From Ephemerocybe angulata (Eukaryota > Basidiomycota > Agaricomycetes > Agaricales > Psathyrellaceae), in NCBI GenBank assembly GCA_013368325.1, contig JAACJK010000247.1, positions 1 through 36,369 of the forward strand: a DNA stretch of 36,369 nucleotides, given 5' to 3'. The notes under the pieces were generated by a model, which was not told where the DNA came from, did no database searches, and was given only the letters and a program-made list of their open reading frames with translations. Positions 20,084-30,800 of this stretch are shown piece after piece. The translations under genes were made by a program, and so were the position numbers. Position 1 is the first letter of the stretch. Each line of letters opens with the position of its first letter.

Positions 20084-22684
20084 TTAGTCTCTAATATATA
20101 CAGCCAAAGATGCCACATTTCCCCCCATTACAGAGAGAGAGCGGAGCTGACTGGTAGTCCTTAAAGTAAACTCGTACTCCAGCTTACCCTCATTGACCAT
20201 ACCGTCGTAGGCGTACACCCGCATATCATGGTCCACAACTCTCGAAGCGAAGTGATTTCCACCCCAGTACACCACGCCCGCTAACCTGTACCTGCAATCA
20301 GACAGTTCCATCAAGCTATTAACAATTAAGCGCTTCTTCACTGTTGCGAGCGGTAGGTTGGGCAACTCGACGCACATGAGGGATGGATACTCGTGTTCAA
20401 TCATGAGGTCTCCCGCACACTCATCACACTGACCTGACACACGCTCTAAGGAGGCCAAATACCTTGCCACTGACTCGTCTCTAGTAAGGGTTGTCCTCAT
20501 TACGGTATACCGTCCGATCCCCTCGAACATGAACCCGGGGATCCGCCGATGACAACCGAAACAGAGGCGGTGGGTCGTGTTGGAAGGATCGGTCGGTGGA
20601 GGCACACCGTTAACAGCTCGGGTGAGAGAGTAGAGGTCAGCACCAAGTTGCCCCTTCGGAAACCCTACAGGGTCCATCTCCCACAAGATGGTCCGAAGGC
20701 GCAGTCTGCAACTGTCTAGAGGCAGGTCATCAGCGTGCGCTGCAGCGAAAAGGTCGAAGGCATACGGGAGGATCTGACTGTCACCACAAATCGACCTAAG
20801 GAAAGTGCTATCCCGGCCATACCAAATGTACCGCAAAATGGTGAAGTACGAGTCGTACGCACAGCTCCAGTTCACATCATCCCATTTCCAGCTATGTACC
20901 CAGCCCGGTTCGTGTGCGATAGGTTGAACCACGCGAGCGGAAGCACCTGGTACAACTAACCTCTGCACCTTAGAAGGTCGAACATCCTCGCACAGACTCT
21001 GTTCCGCCTTTCGTTTACTCGATTGTAAGCCGATCGTTTCTGCGACATGAACCATTTTTCGGAACTTCGACTGACGTTCCTCAACACCAGACAGATCGCC
21101 TGCCTTCCTCTTTCGAGAAGCGATATCAGCTTTTGTCGCGGCCTGCATTCTCTGCCAAGCTTTGTACGAAAGTATAGTGGAGGCACGAAGACGCTGCACC
21201 ACAGCAGGGGGGAGAGTGCCCTCGAACCTCCCTTTCGTGATCTCGTCCAGTGTATCTATGACCCTATACTCCTGACGCAGGTAGCCAGATATGCCCCCGG
21301 TGAGTTTAGATTCTTTAAAGTCTCTCAATATAATGGTGGATGCTGCGCTTGTGCCCCTCGAAAGAGCGGTGTACATAGCCTGATGGTTACGAGAGCGCAA
21401 AAGATCGACGACGTTCACCTCGCGTGTTTTACCCTGCGAGGCATAGTCGGTCATAGCGAAATTTAGGAGCACAGGTACCTGCTGGCGGGAGATGTGGATG
21501 CCGGCGTCGTTGGGGAGAACGGCGCGAAGCGCTGTGGACATTCGGGTGAGTGGAACGACATTCTCTTCTAGATGTGGGAGCTTTATGTTGTCCTTCGGAT
21601 TAACTAGTTTAACAAACAGTACTTCGAGGGCGAAGCGGCCGGGAAAACCTGGGATCTCCTGGCTAGTCCAACCTTTGACCACCGCTTCCTGCCCCTTGGT
21701 AATACCAAGCTCCGTCGCGTCATTATTACGGATCATAACAGGCATACCAATACATAATGGTAGACATGCGGGTATGTGTTCGCTGGTATAGGGAGGGGAT
21801 CTCCACAAGGCCTCTTGCACCGCCGGAGTAAGTCTTATCTTTGGTTCGTTAGTGTCTCTCGCGGGCTTCTGCCTAACCCGCCCCTTTCCTCTTCCCTGCC
21901 TATCTACAGAGTAGAACATGTGCAGCGGGCGGTTATTCTCGCGTGCAAATCGAATGGCATTCATAGCGTTGATTTGATCTTTATGCGTATTCCAGGCGGT
22001 GATTACTGAAACATCGCACCACATGGGATCACCGAGATTGAGAGCAGGGTTATTGCTCGGGATTCGAGACCGAAGGAACTCTAAATCCGCTTCGGTACAG
22101 TCTTTATATCGCATGTGCTCTAAACAGGTTCGCAGTGAGTCCTCAGCTGCATCTGAAGTGTTCGTCTGCCTCATGTTCTGGCGGAGCACGACGACCGTGA
22201 CAAATAGATTCCACAACAAGAGACCCAGCGTGTTTTCCTGGTCTGTCTGACTCTGCCTAGGTCGCTGTACCTTCGATACTTCTCCGCTGTAAAGCGATAG
22301 ACCTCTAGCGGGAGGGAGTTGTGCGAAGTCTCCAGCTACGATGATGCTGAGGCCGCCAAAAGGCATGTCTTCTAGGGTTGTGACATCTTTTAGGCGTTTA
22401 TCTATAAGATAGAGGTCCTGGCAGGACACCATAGAAATTTCGTCCATGAAAATGTAGTCGACGCCTCTCATTCGGAGGCGAGCTTCGTCAAGAGCTCGAC
22501 CCCCGCGAGGAGCATATGCACGTCGGTCGCCTGTAGCGACACCCAGATACGAGTGATAGGTAGAGCCGCGAACGACGGATGCCGCGGCACCGGTTGGGGC
22601 TGTCACAGCCATACGGTTCGCCTCAGATCGGATGGTGAACCAGTACCTGAGGGAGTCTATCACCCGCGTCTTGCCCGTCCCCCC
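20084..22684 (-). CDS. Helitron Pif1-like helicase with C-terminal USP-like protease domain
   Basis: Third part of the Helitron protein. It begins inside Walker A (GTGKT is formed only if a missing G is allowed at 22679-22684). It then shows the Pif1-type motifs FMDEISM (motif II), VAGDFAQLPPARG (motif III) and, near residues 425-455, YASQGKTREVNVVD and MYTALSRG (motifs V-VI). This is the ATP-driven 5'-3' helicase that unwinds DNA in rolling-circle transposition. A Lys/Arg-rich linker leads to a further domain of about 270 residues with NWSCAYDSYFTIL (candidate catalytic Cys, codon near 20861), CFGC and CDEC pairs (zinc finger) and WGGNHFASRVVDH followed by YDGM (candidate His box). That order resembles ubiquitin-specific or USPL1-like cysteine peptidases. 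The helicase call is firm; the protease call rests on motif order only. Confidence 0.85.
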   Translation of the reverse strand, partial: GGTGKTRVIDSLRYWFTIRSEANRMAVTAPTGAAASVVRGSTYHSYLGVATGDRRAYAPRGGRALDEARLRMRGVDYIFMDEISMVSCQDLYLIDKRLKDVTTLEDMPFGGLSIIVAGDFAQLPPARGLSLYSGEVSKVQRPRQSQTDQENTLGLLLWNLFVTVVVLRQNMRQTNTSDAAEDSLRTCLEHMRYKDCTEADLEFLRSRIPSNNPALNLGDPMWCDVSVITAWNTHKDQINAMNAIRFARENNRPLHMFYSVDRQGRGKGRVRQKPARDTNEPKIRLTPAVQEALWRSPPYTSEHIPACLPLCIGMPVMIRNNDATELGITKGQEAVVKGWTSQEIPGFPGRFALEVLFVKLVNPKDNIKLPHLEENVVPLTRMSTALRAVLPNDAGIHISRQQVPVLLNFAMTDYASQGKTREVNVVDLLRSRNHQAMYTALSRGTSAASTIILRDFKESKLTGGISGYLRQEYRVIDTLDEITKGRFEGTLPPAVVQRLRASTILSYKAWQRMQAATKADIASRKRKAGDLSGVEERQSKFRKMVHVAETIGLQSSKRKAEQSLCEDVRPSKVQRLVVPGASARVVQPIAHEPGWVHSWKWDDVNWSCAYDSYFTILRYIWYGRDSTFLRSICGDSQILPYAFDLFAAAHADDLPLDSCRLRLRTILWEMDPVGFPKGQLGADLYSLTRAVNGVPPPTDPSNTTHRLCFGCHRRIPGFMFEGIGRYTVMRTTLTRDESVARYLASLERVSGQCDECAGDLMIEHEYPSLMCVELPNLPLATVKKRLIVNSLMELSDCRYRLAGVVYWGGNHFASRVVDHDMRVYAYDGMVNEGKLEYEFTLRTTSQLRSLSVMGGNVASLAVYIRD

Positions 22685-25629
22685 ATTCCACCTATGTACA
22701 TCAACAATGGGGCGGGGGACACAGATATAGAGTGTCTTGCAACGATTGAGAACGCTCTCCGCTGTTCCTCATTGAGCGAGTACTTGGTGACTGCTTCTGT
22801 TAGTTGTGCCTGCACGTCAGCGTCCGCGAGTTCGAACTCCGACAAGAAATAGGCGCCGGGCAAAACACGAGCATCGTTTACGACCTTGACGCCATCGTAC
22901 GCAGGGTCCTTCGAACCCACATCGTCGTCGTGAGCCAGTATGTGCCCTTTCGCATTCACCAACCTCGAATCTAACACCTCTTTTCGCGCCGCTGAAACCA
23001 CAGATTTCCACTTATTCGGTCCCATCATGCGGTCTGGCGCGAAGGAATCCTCTGTCGAGCGGGTCTGGGAGGACACGCTGTCGACCGTCCACCCGGCTGA
23101 CTGCATGACAGCCTCTACCTCTTTCATTTGATCTAACTTTTTCTGGGACCACACACCAATACCGCTCTCCTCCAACAGAACCGCATCGAGGACGTCTGCC
23201 ACGTCGGCGTCATCAGGACACTCCTCCTCTTCGTCCTCAGTATCTAAATCAGCATCCTTATCGTACTGAGCGGCGACCTGGAGCTTCAGCTGTGCGTGGT
23301 AGTCATCACGAGCATCGTAGCATTCATGTCGGATGTTCATGTTGCTGATTATCTGAAGGTGCCTATCTGAAAACGAATACCTATCGAACGCTGCATCCCA
23401 ACTTTCGCATGACGACTTCAAATCGAGCGGAGACCTCCAGGGTACGAAGAGAGTGAGTATAGTGCAACAATAGTACTCGCGATCGTCTCCATCGGGTCTC
23501 GGTAGATAAGCCCCGAGGAAGTTGGGGACGACAGTCTGCATCCTTCGGACATCGTAAGCAATGCGATGGGACTTGAATAGAGGATGCCCTCTCTGATAGC
23601 ATAAGAGCGTCTTCGACGGATTTTTAACACCCACCACTGACTTACGGACGCTACACTGGATCCAGTCATACAAACATACCGCGGTAAGCTCTTCGGGTCT
23701 CATCATGTAGTCGTCGACACTTGACCGACTCAAAATCCTTCCGTAGGTCCGTTTGATCGCCACAGAGTCCTCTTCGTCCTCGTCGCCGCCGTCGTCGAAG
23801 CAGGGCTCAACGTCTTCCATTTCATGGTCAATGTCGTCTCCCACCGGAACGGGGAAGGAGTTGTCCACGGCGCCGTCGTTGGAGCGAGGATTTTCCGCTC
23901 TGGAGGCTTCCTCTGCGGCGGCCCACTCGTTCTGTACATACACCACGTAAGTTCGCCAGTATAACTTCTCGAAGGAGTGACTGGAGTAATGATCCGGGTG
24001 ACCAAGCAGATACATAGCGGCCATAGGACCGCCTATCTCGATTTTCGATGTCAGAGAATTTGCCATTTTCATTATAAGTTGCCGGGCTGCATCGTTCTCG
24101 GATTTACTTTCTACCCACACGTCTGGATTTCGTTCGAAGACATCGTATATGGAGGAAAATATTTGGTAGGTCTTCAGACCCATCTTACAGATATAGTCTG
24201 CAATATACCCAGCGGTCGCTTTAACAGCTGTACCTGAGGACAGCGAAGAACAGTCGGTGTTACATCCGAAACAGTACACCATGACATCGTTGACAGTGTT
24301 GATGTTGGGCTCATTCTTCATGAGGTGAATATGTCCCTCTTTGTCTACGACGGTGACCTTGGAGATCTTCCTGGGAAACCTCGCGGTGCACACTTTCTCC
24401 TTATTCAGACAGCCTTTCCCAACGATGAGCTGCTTGTCGACCCCCATGACCTTCACGTTTCGCTTAACGAAGCAGGAATGCACGTTGGATCGGTACAGTA
24501 TATGGTCCACGGTCTCCCGGTAATGGTCCAACCATTTGTCGACCTCCGAACATTCCTCACAGGTGCAGGAGTCGGCCACTGCAGGACAAGTCGTAAGCGG
24601 AGGAGGGACAGGGAGCTTCTGGATTGGGTCTTCGATGACAGGTGCGTCATGTCCACTCGGATACTTAGAGTCGTCGATTAACGGCTCGACGAGAAGATCG
24701 ATCTCCTCTGAGTCATCCGCGTCAGGTGCGACCTCAACATTGACATCCGACTTAGGGGCAGGCTGGCGCTTAGTAGAGAACTTGGCGCTCATATCCTCCA
24801 AAGATCCGGTGAAGAAGTCGCCAGTGTGGCTTCCTTCGAGATAGGATATGAGCTCGCTCACGAACTCGCTATCCTTAGCCATCAACCGATCCCTTACCTG
24901 TTGAGGACTCAGAGCACAGACTATCCATACCAGCATATGCAAATGTAAGGTCATGCGCCCCTGCTGCTCTACAGTGCCGTAATAGGCTGCTGTATGACCG
25001 AATATACCGGCTCTACCTTCCGGGTCTCCCCATCTGAGAAGATGCTTAATGAGCAGAAGGACCATGAAGTGGAAGAAGCGCGCCCCGGCCACGGGGTTTT
25101 GGGCGACGAGTCGGGCTCTCTCCATGTACTCTCTCAGCTCAGGGTTAAATTCTACTTTTTTATCCGCCCAATATATACATATGGGGTGCTTATTATCTGC
25201 AGGTGACAATGTGATGAACCACGATGGTGCACCTCTGTTCGCAATGAGTGACCAAACCTCGCTTCTCATATTCTTCTTCCCAGCGAGAGAACCGTGGACG
25301 CTACTCCCAACGTGATCTATCTGGTCCATTATAGAAAAGCATAGCTTCTCCTCTTCCGTCTCTGGGATGACCCGCTCGCCTTCTTGCAGTCTCGTAGCGA
25401 TGTCCTTGATGACTACCGGGTTAATCTTGTGTACTCTTGAAGCGATGGACGCGAAGTTACTGCGCCTAGTTAAGACAATACTACCGTTTTTACTTTCCTT
25501 AATCTGCTCATCGTTGAACGCGACGATAATGAAGCGGGTTTCCGTCTGGAACCTCTTGTCATGGTACATGAGCATCCATTTCTTCTGAGTCGTCTCGGAC
25601 ATCCTGCCATGCAGTCTCGCAGTACCCAA
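22679..25629 (-). CDS. Helitron Rep (HUH endonuclease) and start of helicase
   Basis: Middle part of the Helitron protein, a Helitron_like_N domain. It shows WFITLSPAD near residue 137 (motif 1), the metal-binding HUH motif TLHLHMLVW with His at about 229 and 231, and GYIADYICK with tyrosines at about 475 and 479, which should form the covalent link to DNA. Cys-rich stretches (CTCEEC, CFGCNTDC) may bind zinc. An acidic stretch follows, then SLNEEQRRAFSIVARH and MYIGGMGG, the start of the Pif1 helicase, where the frame breaks. The frame also breaks at its N-terminal side: LGTARLHGRM continues the preceding DUF6570 part if one G is missing at 25630-25635. No intron signals are needed. The HUH and Tyr residues are all present, so the enzyme could be active if the indels are sequencing errors. 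Confidence 0.88.
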
Positions 25630-27578
25630 CCCCCCGAGCCGTAGGGAAACAACCAGGGGTAGATCTGTGGATATAGTTGAGGATTGTTATACTTCGATTC
25701 GGGAGTGTCCGAATGGCCAACAGCCAAGACGGTACTATCCCCCGTTCGTAAATGCCTAGTTGCTGCGGCCCTTCGGGCGTCAAGAGACATGCTATCAAGA
25801 CGGCTCCCGATCAGGCCATTCACGGTGAATGGGCAAGGTCCGCTGGTGGTTCCATCGTCTTCAAAGGTGTCATGAACACTCGTCGTCGACGCGACTACAT
25901 TCGTGCCGTCCTCCAACGCTCTGACAACTACTTTGACGACGGATCCGCGCTCAGGATAGGTGCCTAGGGTCTCGTAGTCAATCAGTAAATCGGCATAGTC
26001 GGCGTGGTTCAGCTTGAGCCATTCAAGAGCATTCTTGACATTGTTACGGCGCACCAGCATCGGGGACCTGACGATCTCATCCTCTTCAGGTGGGTTGACC
26101 CCAGTGAAGATGAAGGCCAATACCTCGTCTACCTCACTCCGAGGAGGAGGCAGCTGGTGATAAATTTTCATTGTAGGACACGCAAATGAAATCGCGTTAG
26201 CAATCATCTTTGAGTGCGCCGGTCGACCGGGGGCAGACGAGACACGAACGACGCAGCGGTTAGTTCGAATTCGGGCAACCAAGACCTGCTCAGCGTAGGT
26301 AAGATCGGCCAGGATACTAGGTACAGGGCCTACCCATAGTCCATTCGCAAGCGCATTATGGGGTCGTCGGCCGTTGTTGAGTGCGTCGACACAAACAGGA
26401 CATATCGCGGTTAGAGATTTATCTAGAATGGGCCCAGATTCATATTCAATTGGATCCTTCGAGCTATGGCGCTCGCGTCTGGCTAGACCGGGCTCCACTA
26501 AGGGGTCGAGCGAACACGCTAACGACTCGAGAGGCGTAAGCTCAGTCAGGAGGGTCAACTGCCCACATGACGCGCATCCAGACTCTTCAAAATGTTCGGG
26601 TCGCAAGTCCTCACAGAAGTCACGAACAATAGACAGTCTATCGGCGTTGGTCAACGGAGGCGGGGGATATTTAAACACCCTTTCATCTTCTTCTGGCACC
26701 AGGACCACAGTATGGGGTTCAACGTCAGCAGCCCTGGGTTTCTGCGCAGCCTTTGGCTTGATAACGGGGACGAACACGGCATGATAGGACGGGCAGTCTA
26801 CGCACACGTGTTTTCCAAGCTCCAGTATTCCCCCAGCCTTTGAGGTACGTACAGGAAACTCCACACCGTGGAGACTAGCCAGGCAGACCACAGTGCCGTT
26901 AGTACCTTTCTTGGCTAGCGTCATCCAAGGAACGTCGTGACACACGAAAGAGTCCCCCAGGATGGTCGTCCCTGTTCTAGTACCAGCATCTTCGACGACA
27001 TCCAGTGCCAACAGTCGAGCTCCGGACGCGTACGTTGGCTGAACATCGGAAGGTATATTCGCGAACTTTAGGATCTCGTCGAGAGTGAAGCTCTTAATGC
27101 TTCTGATAGCGTCGTTAATATACTCTGGTCGGGGAATGGGCTGACCCGCCCGAGACGACGAGCAAGTGAAAATGGACGTGTGGGGTTCACAACCACCACA
27201 GACATGCTCGCGCAAGACGGAGACAATGGATTCCCTGGATTGACCTCGCTGCGGTTTGAGCCCGTGGACTTTGGCGACAGACTTGAGCTCGGTCAAGTTG
27301 AGGTGGGGAAGAAGGAGTTCTAAGGGGACATCCAGCTCAAACGCACCGTCATGAGAGCCGAGTATATTCCCGATCGATCCACGAGGGGCATATCTGACGA
27401 GTTCGTATGTTCCAGACACGTAGGCGGGACCGTCAAGGTCATTCTGCACCAGAAAGGGCCCAAGCTCTGCCCAGGTAAACTTTCTCTGCACATGTGCGCC
27501 GCCTCCGTAGAGGGAGGCGGCACCAGAATCACGGGTAACGGGTAACGCATCGTCAGGGCGAGTTGTGTCGATATGCAT
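25630..27578 (-). CDS. Helitron N-terminal part: SAP-like segment and DUF6570-type domain
   Basis: First part of the Helitron protein. The first ATG of the frame is at 27576-27578 (MHIDTTRPDD); upstream codons are open only to about 27605, so a short 5' exon cannot be excluded. A SAP-like helix-loop-helix (LTELKSVAKVHGLKP ... SIVSVLREH, about residues 100-134 counted from 27605) suggests DNA binding. CxxC pairs (CGGC, CVDC, CASC, CPVC) suggest zinc ribbons. From about residue 418 comes the conserved NGLWVGPVP ... LTYAEQVLVARIR ... IYHQLPPP ... VRRNNVKNALEWLKLNH block that precedes Rep in fungal Helitrons (DUF6570). It ends in QIYPWLFPYG, normally joined directly to Rep; here the join is broken by the indel at 25630-25635. 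Confidence 0.85.
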
Positions 27579-27848
27579 TTCAGAGGATAAGTAGGGTATA
27601 TACAACCGTTGAGGATGTATGGTAGGAGAGACGTGGCTGTCGAAAGAGAAGGGTACATAGTCAGGAGAACGGTCCCATTACGTGTAATCACAAGTCGAAG
27701 CCTTCACGTGATAACATATACAAACAAACGTTTAATCTCTGTACATTGCCACAGGTGATAGAAAGCTATGATATACAGGACAGTGCGGGTTGACGATATA
27801 GTATCAGGGCACGACTGGATAGGCTACTGAGGTAAAAGATTCACGATA

Positions 27849-30800
27849 TCATCTCGCTTCGCCATTTCCGATAAGCATGACCCAGCGAATATTGAAACTA
27901 ACCTTCCACTGTCCCTTCTTTCCGTGGAACACGGACAAAGTGTATGCGACGACAACGAACGAATTACGGGGGATCTCACCGTCCCACCGGGGTAGCTGAT
28001 CGAGCCTGTCCAGGTCACGCTCGAGGTCCAGAACGAACCCGGTGCAATCGTAAACGGGAACTGGACACATATTATCACGTCAGCATATGGCAAGATAAAG
28101 TGGAGAAGAAGGGAAAGCACACGTACTGGTTTCCTCGATGCCAAGGCTAAACGAGTCCCCAACAGGTGCAGACGTAGACCCCGACGCGGAGGCAGTGGCC
28201 GGACTCGGTTTCGAGGGAGAATATCTTCTAGGGGCGGGAACATCACCGTCTTCATAAATGCGAGGTTAGGTACGATATATGCGAGGGTTAGAAGTATCTT
28301 ACCACCGAACAAAGACTTTGAGCAGAACTGCATCTCGTCCATCCCCAACTGCGCACCAAGAAGCTCCTTCGAAAAGGCGGAGCAGACAAATCCTACCATC
28401 CGCTCGAACTCCTGACTGTGGAATACGCCATGAAGCTTCTTCTGCTTGACGCCGACGGGGCAGGGCTCGGTGATATACGACTGGGTCGCCTGGACCGCGG
28501 ACAGACAGATTGCAACTCTACGATCGCTGGTGTAGAGCTGGAGCTTCGTACCCGGCGGGAGCTCGCGCACCAACACACTCTGCGTGGATGCGCGAGACGG
28601 ATTGAGGAATTGCTTGTGCGACTTGAAGACGATAGCGTTTATGGCTGAACTGGATATACAGGAACGGTAAGCGAGCGGTCAGACGGAAGCGATCGCAACG
28701 TACTCGTAGTCGAGCAGAGGACAGTCGTCAATCCAGTTGCTGAATGAATAAGTACCCTTCCCGGCTACATCCGTCCACAATTGAAACTTGCCCGACCTGT
28801 AAACCGCCGATAGAGCTGGTAAGTCGTTTATACCACCTATCTTTCAACGAACAGGACGAACCATACAGGATCTAAGTCTTCGTACGTTTTCTTCAGGGCC
28901 GGGTCTTGCAGAGCTTCGTCCATGACCTGACAGGTTTCGGGAGGTGTGCGAGCCTTGTTGAAATACGCGCCCGCGAGTGCGCGACCTGGTACAGCCGGAT
29001 TCCGCTCCTTGAACATAGACTTGAAGGAACGAGCGGCGTTGGGTTTCTGCACGACCGGGGTAGAGCTGACAGCCGGCTTGGCGTCCTCTGATCCTCCGCC
29101 CGCCTCGGACTTTTGCACGACCGGAGTCGAGCGCACAGGTGGCTTGGCATCCTCGGACCCTCCGCCCGCCTCAACTGCAGAACCAGCGACGGGCTCAGAG
29201 GATTCTCCTTGCTCGCCAGCCTCGTGAACGGAGTCGCCAGGCGGCTTGACTGCATCGACAGGTGCGGACCGTTTACCAGAACGGGAGCTACCAGAGGCTG
29301 CTTTGCGGCTCGATCCTCGAACTACCGAAGCCGTGGGGTCCGACGCCTTAGACGGGCGCGCGGCAGGGGTACGGGACGACGCTTTCTGTTTCCCTGCGGA
29401 GACGATGCTGACGGGTTGCTCGGGGTCAGGCTTCGACAGTCCGGAGGACACGGTCGTGTTCGAAGTAGACTTCTTCTCTCGTGAGGTGACAGCTGGAGAG
29501 GACGCAGCCACATCGGGAGTAGACGTCGACCCTCTTCCGCTGGTGGTTCTCTTCTTGGCAGCTGACTTTGAGGCAGATTTCTTGTCGAGCGAGATGGCGG
29601 AAACATGGGCGGGTGTGGCGGCGGATGTCGCAGTGGACACTTGATCAGCGGACGTCGGCGTTGCACTGGCACCGGACCTTGACGACTTGGGACGAGGGGT
29701 GGATGGCGGAGGAGGGGGTGAAGATACAAGAGTGGGCGTTGTACCCTGGTTGAGGGAGGGAACCGGAGCAGAAGGCGAGGTGACTGTTGGCTTGGACTTA
29801 TCGACTTGACGGGTGGCAGACGGCGCGGACGATGCAGAAGGCTCCTTCGACCTGATCGGCTTTGGCTTGACATCCTGACTGGGAGCAGACGAAGACGGTG
29901 GAGGGGCGAGGGGTTTCGACTTCGTGGACTTATCGCGGCGTGGATGGGGGGAGGGAGACGAATCGACGGGCTGGGACGTCGTACGAGTCGAGGACGACCG
30001 TCGATCGCCGTCGGGTGACTGTGCGCTTTCTGTGTTACGGTTGTTCTCAGGTACATCGACCGAATCAGTGGGAAGCCGTGAGGATGCTGGGTCTTTGGCA
30101 TGGGAGTCTGGTGTACTACCCGCTTCGTTGCTCTCCTTGTTGTCGGCTTTGCGACGTCGCGAAGAACGTCCAACCTGTTTATCGGTGGAAGGCGGAGCGT
30201 GGTCAGCGGTCGTGGCGGATTTGGTGTCCTTCCTTGATGAGCCTGTGGAGCGTACACGGCGCGCTGAGGCGGGTGACGACTTTGAGGATACAGCGTTCGC
30301 AGGAGGAGTTGACTGACTCGACTTGGCCTCCAGCACTTCGACGGAGGTCGCAGGAGTCACATGTGCCGTGGACGAAGGCTGCGAAACAGAGGGCTTCGGC
30401 TTCACGGTGGATTCTACGAAAATAAACGATGATAAGTCATAACACAACCCGAAAGTAAAGAAAAGGGACGAACGGGCACCTGGATCGGGAACGGATGGCT
30501 TGGTGTTTTTGTTCCGCTGAGGCCGCGTCGTAGATATTGCCTGGTGCTCGAGAAGGGGAGCTGTCGCGGGTGACGACGGCTCATCGTAGCTACTCGCAGG
30601 ACGGAGTGAGGGACCTCCACCTGGAGTCTTCCATGGGCGAGGCTGCGTCAAGGGGAGAGCATATACGGAAGCAGCGTCGCTGCCACCTTCATCTTCGGAG
30701 CCTTGGTATGACGCAGAGTCGCTAGATGGCACTGTTACTACGGATACGGGCACGACAGACAGCGGAGAGTAGGAGACGTACCCCGATATGGATGCTTCGT

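Larger units (their letters stand above)
20084..27578 (-). mobile_element. Autonomous Helitron, coding part, frame split in three
   Basis: A rolling-circle transposon coding region on the minus strand. In order it has an N-terminal region with a SAP-like segment and CxxC pairs, a DUF6570-type domain, the Helitron_like_N HUH Rep domain, a Pif1-type helicase and a C-terminal cysteine-protease-like domain. Together these give about 2,450 residues. The three pieces are separated by two indels, at six-C runs on the plus strand (25630-25635 and 22679-22684). Each is explained by one missing base, and the second falls in the Walker A loop. Termini (5' TC, 3' hairpin plus CTRR) were not found by eye. 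The 5' end should lie between 27579 and the end of the next gene at 27849, and the 3' end below 20084. Confidence 0.85.

Noticed and set aside
26262..26280. ggttagttcgaattcgggc resembling a tRNA B box
   Set aside because: Lies inside the open Helitron frame, and no A box or cloverleaf is present.
29322..30257. 311-codon minus frame, rich in Arg and Pro
   Set aside because: Shadow of the Ser/Pro/Lys-rich exon 8 of the 11-exon gene in another frame of the same strand.
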